Shown piece by piece: positions 7,801 through 15,749 of a stretch of DNA of 64,000 nucleotides. Position 1 is the first letter of the stretch, and every line of letters begins with the position of its first letter. Origin of the DNA: Bacteroidales bacterium M3 (GTDB lineage: Bacteria; Bacteroidota; Bacteroidia; Bacteroidales; Muribaculaceae). Made by a program: the position numbers and the translations under genes. The notes under the pieces were generated by a model, which saw only the letters and a program-made list of their open reading frames with translations, made no database searches and was not told where the DNA came from. Location: contig LUJN01000004.1 of the NCBI GenBank assembly GCA_001689445.1, forward strand, positions 16,941-80,940, read 5' to 3'.

Positions 7801-8813
7801 GGATATTGCTCGTTGTCTGTACTGAGGATGATTTGGGGCACTACATCGTTTGGTATCTTTGCGCCGGGGACAGTTACGGTATACCAGTTGTCCTGTATCA
7901 GTGCCATCGTCGCACCCGGCCACGCACCGAGGATGGGTTCCTCGGAAGTGGCTCCCGCACCGATATATACATATGCGCGGACAGGCTTGTCGCCCCACGG
8001 GCTTTTGAAATAGACCACGCGGTCGGCACTCGGCACGATGATTTCGGGACCGAACTCCATTTCTATGAAGTTTCCCTCGTCGTCGCCCCCTACAACATTG
8101 CTGTCCTGTAGACGGAACGACGCATACAGCTTGTTGATAAAGACATTGGCGTTGGCGACCTCAACCTTGAAAAACGTCTTTGGTATGAATTTTATGCTGT
8201 AGAGGTCCTTTTCAGCGTCATAGGTCATCTTGCAATCCTCGGGATATTCCGATGTGTTGCTCCACTTGGTAAATTCCCAGCCTGTAATGGCCTCGTTCTT
8301 CGCGTTTGTGTCCGCTCCCGGGTAGATGTAAAGCTGCTTCGCACCCTTGTTCTCCTTGAACGGCGCATTGCCGTTGTTGGCATTATAGTACAGCGTTATC
8401 TCGTCGGTCATCTCCGCATCGGCAGGGGTGTACCACACAAGCTTGCTGTCATTCTGTCCCCCGTACAAATCTTCATACATTCCTTTGTAATTGCCACCGG
8501 AATATACACATCCGTCATTGATATTAGTGGTTACATCACCGGTGAGTTTATTGGAGCCGTTATTGCCCCAATCGCTGTCCTTCAGGAAGATAAGCCCTAT
8601 AGGGGTTTTGTCCCAGGTATAGGAAAACAGATTGTTTATACCGTTCACCGGGTTCATCTTAACAATGCCGGTGGAAACGGTATTGTTAAGCCACATGTAG
8701 ACATATGGTTGTGCGACATCGGTTCCTGAAGCGTCAAAATAGACAGTGTATGCCATTGTGCGCGGGATGGCGCACAGGCATAGCAGCAGTAGCAAAAGTA
8801 ACTTTTTCATCAA
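4836..8813 (-). CDS. secreted GH31 alpha-glucosidase with starch-binding modules and T9SS signal
   Basis: 1325 residues. A signal peptide (MMKKLLLLLLLCLCAIPRTMA) is followed by two N-terminal modules, around residues 20-110 and 260-360, that resemble starch-binding CBM26-type folds. After a GH31 N-terminal beta domain comes the catalytic barrel. The nucleophile is probably Asp779 in WWLDLGEPEG and the acid/base Asp858 in RSWDGLR. The last ~80 residues end in PGIYVAHVKV...EKIIVR, a type A C-terminal domain used for type IX secretion and cell-surface attachment. The likely role is removing terminal alpha-linked glucose from starch-like glycans outside the cell. No SusC/SusD pair is adjacent, which is unusual for such an enzyme. 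Confidence 0.9.
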   Translation of the reverse strand: MMKKLLLLLLLCLCAIPRTMAYTVYFDASGTDVAQPYVYMWLNNTVSTGIVKMNPVNGINNLFSYTWDKTPIGLIFLKDSDWGNNGSNKLTGDVTTNINDGCVYSGGNYKGMYEDLYGGQNDSKLVWYTPADAEMTDEITLYYNANNGNAPFKENKGAKQLYIYPGADTNAKNEAITGWEFTKWSNTSEYPEDCKMTYDAEKDLYSIKFIPKTFFKVEVANANVFINKLYASFRLQDSNVVGGDDEGNFIEMEFGPEIIVPSADRVVYFKSPWGDKPVRAYVYIGAGATSEEPILGAWPGATMALIQDNWYTVTVPGAKIPNDVVPQIILSTDNEQYPANGQGGVAMNFENVGWATFEDFKAGTWHAEKPDGPFKNDYDGYEFDGVTVTVKTSNKHIFITPYSDEIVKVFSLPASPADDFVKEERESISVVDGLLPAANSVLTESDIDDTDEADLVISLGATTVYVSKITGAIRYKDQYGTEMLREAGGLNNNATTVRSLSFAGMREDALYGGGYFGQTNQDGKSIIMTNTQTGNWPGSGGYNHNICIPFYVSTNGYGVYVDDHYIGATLSLSSAGGSSYSTGSRNPIAYYYIGGGSMERVLENYTYLTGRQPMPPYWALGYITSRYGYVSRTQATNVINRLKDECKLPLDAIVLDIYWQGRDGTTPSYMGKLDWDYEAFPQPEEMMKEWKEKKNVNTILITEPYFTSHNATENYNHLKENGFLSDEHVSANDNMSWLGGKENGPHIGLLDVTKQGAIDWMSEYYKKHTKSGVASWWLDLGEPEGHDDDSRYEKGDKNQVHNEYGQRWLAFAYEATKKAFEEKTAGGERFIMMPRSATAGMQRYAACPWTGDIARSWDGLRVQIPALLSSGMSGVAYMGSDVGGFIHSGVSLPNLYQRWVQFAVFSPAMRTHSQTPKTLTDEDGDSEGGAEPFNYPGILDNVRDMINKRYKYLPYTYTLAYENATKGWPLARPSNFYMPTEGDLASCDTQYLWGKDLLVAPVTEQNATTKTVIFPEGKWMNLNDYSKVYGSQSMTARENVAAPADELPHFARLGSVIPCYTQDTFTSTEEIDRSKMTLMYFYDDENPAVSSYYYDDDHKSPTSIADGNYCITRMEANEASTSRWLTISYEGKPDEILPEEMTYTIIIPKYGNHVSAEGLCVIRKSDSQQSARGIRASRPQEKVTMASTKNEFDNTTENVAYRDGTDLYIKVQRRRGDTMVQPHFNETTTSIDDIEAVADRLSICAMGTADDLTLRYYVPVDGISAEVSLVAASGMTVASVADAEADKGAHLLNVGGVTPGIYVAHVKVATANGSSIGTSEKIIVR

Positions 8814-9056
8814 ATCAATAGGTATAATAGTTGAGTAAGTGAATTGTCAAAGGCTATACTTGAGGAGAGGGTCGCTGTGTCACATGGGTGATAGACAAGT
8901 GTTTTTATGGCACACGACTTTCACTCTACAAAGATAGCGGTTTGGGCGGATGTTAAAAAATGTATTTTGAATAGTTAACCTATCATAAATGGGGAGGAGG
9001 TAGAATTGTTAACAGTAAAAAATGAGAAGTTCACGGTTCCACTTTGCATTTTGCAC
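8814..9056. other. intergenic region between GH31 and the BASS transporter
   Basis: A minus-strand TATCTTTG motif (8936-8929) could be the -7 element of the GH31 gene, giving a leader of about 105 nt. The rest is AT-rich with no ORF or clear hairpin. Confidence 0.4.
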
Positions 9057-9087
9057 TTTGAACTGTGCACTGATTAAAGTAACTTTG
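9057..9087 (+). promoter_or_regulatory. Bacteroidetes promoter of the BASS transporter
   Basis: TTTG at 9057-9060, 19 bp, TAACTTTG at 9080-9087, an exact match to the Bacteroidetes consensus. The ATG at 9099 is only 11 nt beyond the -7 element, so the mRNA would be nearly leaderless. Confidence 0.75.
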
Positions 9088-9098
9088 CACCCCGTATT

Positions 9099-10019
9099 AT
9101 GAAAGTAGCGTTATTACGTCAGAGGCTTAAGCCTTGGATGCTCCCCATCTCGATGGCGGGAGGGATATTGTTTCACAATTTCATCGACAGGATTGCGGTG
9201 CTTGCCCCATACCTGATTTTCGCGATGCTGTTCATCACCTTCTGCCGCGTCTCCCCGCGCGAGTTCAGGGTGACGCGCTTCCAGTGGTGCCTGCTGGCCG
9301 TGCAGATATTGGGCGCCTTGGGGCTGTACTTCCTCATCCTTCCGGCGAGCGTCGACGTTGCACAGGGCACGTTTATCTGTGTGTTCTGCCCCACGGCCAC
9401 TGCCGCCCCGGTGATCACCGGGATGCTGGGAGGCTCGGTACCTACGCTCATCACCTATTCGCTGCTGAGCAACGTGTCGGTCGCCGTGCTTGCGCCTTTG
9501 CTCTTCTCGATGATGGACTCCGGGGCCGATATCCCGTTCATGTCGTCCGTCGGGATGATATGCGCCAAGGTCGTGCCGCTCATTGTGGCTCCGCTACTGC
9601 TTGCGCTCATCCTGCGCAAGGCAGCGCCACGCCTCCATCACAAGATTGGCGACCACCAGTCGCTGTCGTTCTACATATGGGCCGTGTCGCTGTTTATCGT
9701 TGTCGGCCGCGCTGTCAGCTTCGTGATGCAGGAACCGGCCTCGGCTGTGCCCGAGATGATAGTCATCGCGCTGTGCTCGGGTGTGGTGTGCTGCCTGCAG
9801 TTCTACATCGGGCGCCGTCTTGGCGCACGCTATGGCGACAGGATTGCCGGTGCGCAGGGTCTCGGGCAGAAAAACACGGTGCTCGCTGTGTGGATGGCCC
9901 TCACCTATCTCCACCCCGTGGCATCCGTCGGTCCGGCGGCATACGTGGCGTGGCAGAATACCATCAATTCGGCCCAGCTTTACTATAAGATGAGGCGCGA
10001 GGCCCGTGCGGCCCGCTGA
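9099..10019 (+). CDS. bile acid:sodium symporter-type (BASS) transporter
   Basis: 306 residues with about nine or ten hydrophobic segments. The C-terminal stretch GLGQKNTVLAVWMALTYLHP corresponds to the family's crossover helix and sodium-site region. Related proteins carry bile acids, pantoate or other organic anions with sodium. The substrate here cannot be told from sequence. Bacteroidales genomes often have one BASS gene of this short type. It is transcribed alone from the promoter at 9057-9087, with a Crp-type regulator 84 bp downstream on the same strand. Confidence 0.85.
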   Translation: MKVALLRQRLKPWMLPISMAGGILFHNFIDRIAVLAPYLIFAMLFITFCRVSPREFRVTRFQWCLLAVQILGALGLYFLILPASVDVAQGTFICVFCPTATAAPVITGMLGGSVPTLITYSLLSNVSVAVLAPLLFSMMDSGADIPFMSSVGMICAKVVPLIVAPLLLALILRKAAPRLHHKIGDHQSLSFYIWAVSLFIVVGRAVSFVMQEPASAVPEMIVIALCSGVVCCLQFYIGRRLGARYGDRIAGAQGLGQKNTVLAVWMALTYLHPVASVGPAAYVAWQNTINSAQLYYKMRREARAAR

Positions 10020-10103
10020 CCGTCTCGGCGATAAAAAGCATGTCGCGGGTAAACATTATTTTGCGCCTAATGTTAAGATTTATAGAAAGTATAGATATAG
10101 ATT

Positions 10104-10811
10104 ATGAGTAGCATGTACGACATATTGTTGAACCTCCCGCTTTTCAAGGGGGTGAGCCGTGAGCGCATCTCGGAGATTGTGGGCACGACCAAGTTCCACT
10201 TCCTCAAATATCTTGAGGGGGAGACGGTGGTCACTGCCGGCGACCCCTGCACCCACATAAAGTTCATTATCTCGGGCAGCGCGCGGTTTAGTGTCGTCAA
10301 TGCCGACGGGCGTTTCCGCGTCTCCGAGACGCTGTGTGCCCCCGAGGTTGTCTCCCCCGAGTTCCTGTTCGGCAAGGTGACTACCTATCCCTGCACGGGT
10401 GTTGCCCTGGAGCCGACGGGTGTGCTGCAGATTTCCAAGGCCGACTACATGCGTATACTCAATAGCGACGACATATTCCTATACAATTTTCTCAACATCC
10501 TGTCGGTCAACGCTCAGAAGTCGGTCGAGGGTATCCTCGCCATCACCACCGGCAGCCTTGAGGAGCGCATCGCCTTCTGGATTGTCTCGCTCACCCAGCG
10601 TGGTGGCCGCGACATCACCCTCGCATGCCGGCAGCGCGACCTCTACGCCCTCTTTGGCGTGCAGCGCACCTCATTCCTCGCCACGCTTGAATCTCTCAAA
10701 AACCGTGGCATCATAGACTACGACCAGTCCGAGATACGCATCAACTCGCGTCGCGACCTTATAGACATCCTTAATGCCGCCGCCCCTCTTTCCGGCTCGT
10801 TTGTCGAGTAG
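10104..10811 (+). CDS. Crp/Fnr family transcriptional regulator
   Basis: 235 residues. An N-terminal cyclic-nucleotide-binding-type beta barrel (about 15-130) is followed by the long dimer helix and a C-terminal winged HTH (about 165-225, with LYALFGVQRTSFLATLESLKNRGII as the HTH). The usual PRSTLS cAMP-contacting motif is not evident, so the ligand, if any, is unknown. There are no Fnr-type clustered cysteines. It follows the BASS gene and may regulate it, but this is inference from position only. Confidence 0.88.
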   Translation: MSSMYDILLNLPLFKGVSRERISEIVGTTKFHFLKYLEGETVVTAGDPCTHIKFIISGSARFSVVNADGRFRVSETLCAPEVVSPEFLFGKVTTYPCTGVALEPTGVLQISKADYMRILNSDDIFLYNFLNILSVNAQKSVEGILAITTGSLEERIAFWIVSLTQRGGRDITLACRQRDLYALFGVQRTSFLATLESLKNRGIIDYDQSEIRINSRRDLIDILNAAAPLSGSFVE

Positions 10812-11020
10812 GATGGGGCTTCTGCAAGAGGGCGGCGGCATTTTTATTCCCTTTGTCCGGAGGTGTTTGGTAACATTTCCCGAAATATTGCGATAAGTGG
10901 CGATTCAAAATTAATCCGCAGAGGGTATAAATTAAATTTGAATAGACACTTATGACCGAAAAATGTGCTAACTTTGGTCTCTCGTATTATTAACCTCAAA
11001 ACCTTTCACTCCACTAAGAA

Positions 11021-11932
11021 ATGGCAGACAACAGGGACAATTTGAATGATAGAGTGCGCTCATGGGTCAATGGCATTCCCTATGAGGTGGCCTTTTGGCG
11101 TAGTTATTACGGTAATTCTCGGCGTTTGGCCGCACTGATGGAGTGGAGCGGCTATGGTAAGCCATGTCGCCTTGATTCCTTTGATGTTGACCGTTACGTG
11201 TCGGGTCTCGATACAGCCCGTCCGATAATACTTGATGTGGGTTGTGCCCTTAGTTATGCTTTCGGCAATGTAATCAACGGGACAGCAATGGATGTCCATT
11301 ACGTTGACCCTTTGGCACCGTTCTATAACGACATACTCCGGGACAGTAAAGTCGAGCGCCCCGCTATCCGATATGGCATGGTGGAAATGTTGTCGGCGGT
11401 CTATCCTGCCGATAGCGTTGATTTTATCCACATTCGCAATGCCCTCGACCATTGCGCCGATCCCATGGAGGGAATACTGCAGTCTCTTTGCGCGCTAAAA
11501 TCCGGGAGAGTGCTCTATCTCAACCATTTTGTCAACGAGGCAGAGCGGGAGGGGTATAGGGGTTTCCATCAGTTCAATATCTGTATGGAGGATAACCGGC
11601 TCGTCATTTGGAACCGAACAAGGCGTATTGATGTCGCGGATGTCGTTAAGGAATTTGCCGACGTGGAGGTTTCCCTTACTCCCGAGGGGCGCGTGGTGGC
11701 TACGCTAACCAAGAGGGCGGCCGTTCCTGAGGCGGTTTGCTCTCCGGCGGCGACTGCACGGCGTGCTTGTGGTGATTTGATGGCAGCGGTCTATGGACTG
11801 CATCCGTTGTCCGCGATGGCCCGTTATCAGTGGATGCGCCTTTATTCTACGATTGGGCATAGGATAATGCGGTTGTTGCCTATGGGATCGCTTGAATCTG
11901 TCAAAAGCATTTTCCGTAGATTGCGCAAATAG
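11021..11932 (+). CDS. class I SAM-dependent methyltransferase-like protein
   Basis: 303 residues. A Rossmann-type glycine motif (PIILDVGCALSYAFG, near residue 70) and an acidic segment (DSVDFIHIRNALDHCADP, near 133) match motif I and motif IV of the Methyltransf_11 family. The C-terminal ~90 residues are basic and unlike standard enzymes. TAACTTTG at 10969-10976 is a plausible -7 promoter element. The substrate is unknown. A nearby glycan operon suggests a sugar, but the genes are not in one operon. Confidence 0.7.
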   Translation: MADNRDNLNDRVRSWVNGIPYEVAFWRSYYGNSRRLAALMEWSGYGKPCRLDSFDVDRYVSGLDTARPIILDVGCALSYAFGNVINGTAMDVHYVDPLAPFYNDILRDSKVERPAIRYGMVEMLSAVYPADSVDFIHIRNALDHCADPMEGILQSLCALKSGRVLYLNHFVNEAEREGYRGFHQFNICMEDNRLVIWNRTRRIDVADVVKEFADVEVSLTPEGRVVATLTKRAAVPEAVCSPAATARRACGDLMAAVYGLHPLSAMARYQWMRLYSTIGHRIMRLLPMGSLESVKSIFRRLRK

Positions 11933-12019
11933 TGTGGCATAGATAGCTCATTGGCATTTATAATGCCATCCTCTCGGGATATATTTACATCTTGTTTTGT
12001 GTTATATTCCACATGCTTT

Positions 12020-12048
12020 ATCCCTTGATTATCAAGGGATATTTTTTA
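12020..12048 (+). terminator. intrinsic terminator after the methyltransferase gene
   Basis: ATCCCTTGATTATCAAGGGAT forms a hairpin, followed at 12042-12048 by a T-run. It lies about 90 nt after the methyltransferase stop codon. Confidence 0.75.
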
Positions 12049-12086
12049 TATGAGTTCGACAATTGATTGTATGCCGCTTAGAGGGG

Positions 12087-12118
12087 ATTGCAATGGCCGT
12101 CTCCGCAGTGTAATTTTG
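12087..12118 (+). promoter_or_regulatory. promoter of small RNA A
   Basis: ATTG at 12087-12090, 20 bp, TAATTTTG at 12111-12118. It is followed by GCAATATCA, nearly the same start as small RNA B. Confidence 0.6.
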
Positions 12119-12122
12119 CAAT

Positions 12123-12295
12123 ATCAGAAGAAAAAAGGGAATCAAGATATTCAGGAACAATTTCAAGGTTAACAGATTTGATTGCCACCGGATTCTTGGA
12201 TTGCGAATAATAGTAAATGTGTTTTATGTTAGGTTTGTATGTCCGGTTAATTCCGGAAATCATCAAAGGCCGCTCCGCGAGGAGAGGCCTTTTTT
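12123..12295 (+). ncRNA. candidate small RNA A (about 170 nt)
   Basis: It has its own Bacteroidetes promoter (12087-12118), no credible ORF, and a strong terminator at 12265-12295 (AAAGGCC...GGCCTTT with a T-run). Near the 3' end, 12215-12241, it carries a 26-nt box centred on ATGTTAGGTTTG that recurs with two mismatches in small RNA C. A short TCCGG-TTAATT-CCGGA hairpin lies between box and terminator. It could also be a leader of the downstream DUF6377 gene ending in an attenuator, but that gene has its own TAATTTTG motif at 12319-12326. Confidence 0.6.
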
Positions 12296-12395
12296 GTTAT
12301 GATAATGTGTCATTTCAATAATTTTGCGTATTTTTGCGTCATCAACACATTTGCTATCGTCAGAATAGACACGTAACTATTATTCGCCTTTTTGT

Positions 12396-13976
12396 TTGAT
12401 GATTAGATTCTTTGTAACATTTGTCGTGCTTATTGCATCGGCATTGACTGCATTGGCGGCGAGAAACGCGTTGCCTGAGACGCTTGATGAAGCCCTTGTC
12501 ATGCTCGACCGCATGATAGAGCGGCGTCAGGAGTTTATCGGCATGCGTCAGGCCGAAGTCGATTCACTCTCGTCGGTCGCTGCCGGGGCAACCCCCGACA
12601 GGAAGCTACAGGCCATGTTTGACGTCGCGTCGGCCTATCGTACCTTTAATGTCGACTCTGCCCTCCATTATTATGCCGCCGGTCGCGAATACGCGCGCTC
12701 TCGTGGCGACTCGATATGGCTGATGCGCTTCAGTTTGGCAGGAGCTGCCTTGATGCCGGTGTCGGGTATCATAAAAGAGGAGGTCGATTTTTACGACAGT
12801 ATCGACCACGTGCAACTGCCGCGTCAGGTGCTCGCCGATTATTATCTTCATGGAAGTCGCCTGTTCTTTGCCCTCGCGCCGCTTTACAAGCCGAATGTCG
12901 AGTTGCAGACCCGGTATGCCCGTCGCGCGCTTGTCTACAATGACAGCGCGATGAATCATATAACGCCGGGGACACCGATGTGGGCTGTGTTGCAGGCCCA
13001 GTCCCACTATGTCAAGGGTGAGCGCACGCTTGCCATCGCCACTCTCAACGACCTTGTGGAGAGTCTACCGATGGAGGACAACTATTTTGGGCGCGCCGCC
13101 AATATGCTTGCCGCAGCCTATGGGGCTCGTGGGCGCGAGCGTGATAGGGAATATTATCTTGCGCTGTCGGCTATTTCCGACATCATGGGAGCCACCCTTG
13201 AGGGCACGTCTCTCATGGAACTTGGCATGGCCCTGTACGATAAGGGGGACACGGAGCGTGCCTACCGCTACCTGCTTGCGTCGATTGACAATGCCGCCGA
13301 CAGTGGGGCGAGGATGAGGGCTTTGGACTCGACCATAATGCTCCCTTATATTGCCAAGAGCGCCAAGGAGAAGGACCGCCGGTGGATTGTGTGGTCGTTT
13401 GTGCTCATAGTCGTACTCGCGCTTGCCATCGTGTCGTTGGTCATCGTGCTTGGTAAGCTGAGGCGCGACATGGGCAAACTGCACGCCCTGCGTCAGCGGC
13501 TTAGCGACTCCAATACAACCAAGGATGCTTATATAGGCCAGTTCCTTAGGCTTAGTTCAGTCAGCATGAACAGGCTGGAGGAGTTTAATCGACTTGCGGC
13601 ACGCAAGATTGCTGCCAAACAGATTGACGACCTGTATTCACTCGTGCGTTCCGGCAAGGTGCTTGAGGAGCAGAGTAAGGTGTTCTATGAGATATTCGAT
13701 GATGCGTTTCTGCATACATATCCTACATTTGTGCAGGACTTCAACAACCTCCTCCAGCCCGACAAGCGTCTTGAGCTTACAGAGCCGGGCAGGTTGAACA
13801 CCGAATTGCGCATCATCGCTTTCATGAAACTCGGGCTGGAGGACAGCAACCAGATAGCGCGGTTCCTCAATCTGTCGCTCAACACCGTGTACACCTACCG
13901 CAACAAGCTCAAGAGCCGTGCGATAAACCGCGACACCTTTGAGACCGACGTTATTAATATAGGCCGTATATACTAA
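12396..13976 (+). CDS. DUF6377-type membrane regulator with TPR-like sensor and LuxR-like HTH
   Basis: 526 residues. A signal peptide is followed by about 300 periplasmic residues of helical TPR-like repeats. One transmembrane helix lies at roughly 327-350 (WSFVLIVVLALAIVSLVIVLG), then a coiled-coil linker, and a cytoplasmic DUF6377 domain ending in a LuxR-like HTH (NQIARFLNLSLNTVYTYRNKLKSR, near 485-510). Such proteins are one-piece transmembrane transcription regulators in Bacteroidetes. Its targets are unknown. Small RNA A lies just upstream, and B and C just downstream, on the same strand. Confidence 0.85.
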   Translation: MMIRFFVTFVVLIASALTALAARNALPETLDEALVMLDRMIERRQEFIGMRQAEVDSLSSVAAGATPDRKLQAMFDVASAYRTFNVDSALHYYAAGREYARSRGDSIWLMRFSLAGAALMPVSGIIKEEVDFYDSIDHVQLPRQVLADYYLHGSRLFFALAPLYKPNVELQTRYARRALVYNDSAMNHITPGTPMWAVLQAQSHYVKGERTLAIATLNDLVESLPMEDNYFGRAANMLAAAYGARGRERDREYYLALSAISDIMGATLEGTSLMELGMALYDKGDTERAYRYLLASIDNAADSGARMRALDSTIMLPYIAKSAKEKDRRWIVWSFVLIVVLALAIVSLVIVLGKLRRDMGKLHALRQRLSDSNTTKDAYIGQFLRLSSVSMNRLEEFNRLAARKIAAKQIDDLYSLVRSGKVLEEQSKVFYEIFDDAFLHTYPTFVQDFNNLLQPDKRLELTEPGRLNTELRIIAFMKLGLEDSNQIARFLNLSLNTVYTYRNKLKSRAINRDTFETDVINIGRIY

Positions 13977-14083
13977 ATTTCGCTTTATATTTATTGGTCG
14001 CATATGTAATAGTTATCATGTTTATAATAAGCGATATAGCTGTTTTTAGTAGGCTATATTTGTTTATATTGCGTTTACGTGTT

Positions 14084-14115
14084 ATTGTGTAGCGGAAATC
14101 TCAGCCGTAACTTTG
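14084..14115 (+). promoter_or_regulatory. promoter of small RNA B
   Basis: ATTG at 14084-14087, 20 bp, TAACTTTG at 14108-14115, the same spacing as the promoter of small RNA A. Confidence 0.65.
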
Positions 14116-14120
14116 CAATA

Positions 14121-14301
14121 CCAACGATAAAGAAAAGGTTTGTAAAAGCATATATAGTTTGAGAGTTAGTAAAAAGGTTTGAATAAGTAAGAGATTAAAT
14201 GTTGCAGTTTTTAAGGTAAAAAAGATTCATGTTAGGTTAGGATTATCACTTTAATCATTTTTTTCGGTGGAGATGTCGTGAGACACCTCCACCGTTGTTT
14301 T
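14121..14301 (+). ncRNA. candidate small RNA B (about 180 nt)
   Basis: Promoter at 14084-14115. The terminator at 14265-14301 is a 13-pair stem with one mismatch (CGGTGGAG-TGTC, loop, GACA-CTCCACCG) followed by TTGTTTTAT. The 5' end (GCAATACCA then A-rich) resembles small RNA A, and ATGTTAGGTT at 14229-14238 is the core of the box shared by A and C. The body is AT-rich without an ORF. Confidence 0.6.
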
Positions 14302-14652
14302 ATCCCCCTACCATACGGTATTGCCCCCCCCTCCCTGAATTTCACGCCAAACGGGCATATCCCGCGTTTCCCCATAATTGCCGGTAGGGGCGCTATACAT
14401 AGCGCCCGCAGCGACATTGTACCCCTCCCCGCGACATCGTATCTCTCTACAATCCCGCCTATCCGTGGTCGCGACCCTGCTTTTGGGCAATAAATACTAT
14501 TGTCATCGACTTGATATATTCATATTGGTGTTTATATATCGCTTGATTGGTAATAGTATTACATTGCTGTTATATAGAGAATTATGCCTTATAATTTTTA
14601 TATAATATTTATATTTAGTTGAGGTTGAGTTTTATTTTGTTGCAAGTTGGGG
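14302..14652. repeat. non-coding stretch with a degenerate GTAGGG hairpin
   Basis: A single arm of the paired-hairpin type is recognisable at 14384-14407 (GTAGGGGCGCTA...TAGCGCCC). Two imperfect tandem copies of a GCGACAT-TGTA word and a GGTCGCGACC palindrome (14467-14476) follow, resembling the degenerate copy at 40222. No protein gene is seen. Confidence 0.4.
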
Positions 14653-14665
14653 TAACTTTGTAATG

Positions 14666-14871
14666 AGCACGAAGATTACTACTTTGCTCATTGTGAAAAA
14701 TAGATTATTCACAAGAAAGATATATTTCAACAATTAGGGTTAGTATTAAAGTCTTGAATTGAGTCATGCACTGAAAGAGATTACTAATGTGTTTTGTGTT
14801 AGGTTTGTTTGATTTGAATCCTTATTAGGAAATATCAATGCCGCTCTGGGAAGAGCGGCATTGATATTTTT
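14666..14871 (+). ncRNA. candidate small RNA C (about 205 nt)
   Basis: TAACTTTG at 14653-14660 is a good -7 element, though no -33 TTTG sits at the usual distance. The 26-nt box at 14785-14811 matches the one in small RNA A at 24 of 26 positions. The terminator at 14831-14871 is a 17-bp stem (AATATCAATGCCGCTCT, GGGA, then its complement) followed by TTTTTAT. The 5' part can form small hairpins (GAGC/GCTC and GTGAA/TTCAC). The terminator may also serve the converging gene at 14883. Confidence 0.55.
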
Positions 14872-14882
14872 ATGTGGTTGGG

Positions 14883-15749
14883 TTACCCCTCCGGCAGCCC
14901 TTTCCGGCAAAATGCGTCGATAAAGCTGGACGGGGTAGAGTTGTACACCGTCACGCCACGTGAGTCGGCATAGCGGCGTATGTCATGGTAGGCTTTGAAC
15001 GCCACATAGAAGCTGGCGATGATGTCGTGCAGGCGGTAGCCGCGATACTCGTTGTTGACACGTGCCTTCTCATCCTCCCGTTCCTTGTAGAAATGTGGTT
15101 GCACCGATACAACCTCATTGTCAGAGTTGACATCGATGGTCTTCATCCACGAGTGGTCGGCTCCAACGATATAGATGTTCCGGTAGCCTATGCCGATGGC
15201 TGTCATCAAGGCGGGGATGAGTACATTGCGTGGACGCGGCATTGCGAGGTTGAGACGGTAGACCACGCGTGTGAACCATCCGAATCCCTCGGCGCCGACA
15301 GGATTGAACGTGACAATCGTGATATTCGGGTTGCCGCCGACAAGTGCTGTCGCCTCGTTCTGTCGGCCTACAGGCACAAATAGTGTCATAGGCCAGTCCA
15401 CCCCGGTGGTAAGCGCCTCATGCAGACGGCCCATGTTGCCCTCTCGTGACCCCGAGAAAAAGTGAGGGTCGGCCATGATGTAGTATTCGGGGCGTAGGTT
15501 GACAAATTCGGGGGCGCACGCGGCAAAGTTGACCGCCATGCTCGGGTAGCATCGCAGCGTGTCGCCATGTTCGGCGATGGTCTGTCGCAGTGACGGCCCA
15601 TTGCCCATCACGATGATAGTGTCACCTTGTGCCTTGATGCGTCCCATTGTGGGGCGGCGCGACTGCAAGGCTATCTTCACCGCGCTCTTGAGCGTTGAGC
15701 CGAGCATGGATAGGCACGCCGATATGCTGTCAGAGAGTTTCTTGCCCAT
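14883..15749 (-). CDS. DUF115/MptE-like protein, possible sialyl- or nonulosonyl-transferase
   Basis: 288 residues. The motif IIVMGNGPSLRQ near residue 46 is shared by the MptE-like DUF115 family and by GT42 sialyltransferases (Cst type). The later motifs YYIMADPHFF and IYIVGADHSW fit this fold. In Campylobacter, DUF115 (Maf) proteins attach nonulosonic acids to flagellin. A nonulosonic acid pathway lies 17 kb away in this window, so transfer of such a sugar to a surface glycan is a reasonable guess. It is the last gene of the four-gene glycan operon and overlaps the preceding dehydratase gene by 20 bp. Confidence 0.65.
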   Translation of the reverse strand: MGKKLSDSISACLSMLGSTLKSAVKIALQSRRPTMGRIKAQGDTIIVMGNGPSLRQTIAEHGDTLRCYPSMAVNFAACAPEFVNLRPEYYIMADPHFFSGSREGNMGRLHEALTTGVDWPMTLFVPVGRQNEATALVGGNPNITIVTFNPVGAEGFGWFTRVVYRLNLAMPRPRNVLIPALMTAIGIGYRNIYIVGADHSWMKTIDVNSDNEVVSVQPHFYKEREDEKARVNNEYRGYRLHDIIASFYVAFKAYHDIRRYADSRGVTVYNSTPSSFIDAFCRKGLPEG

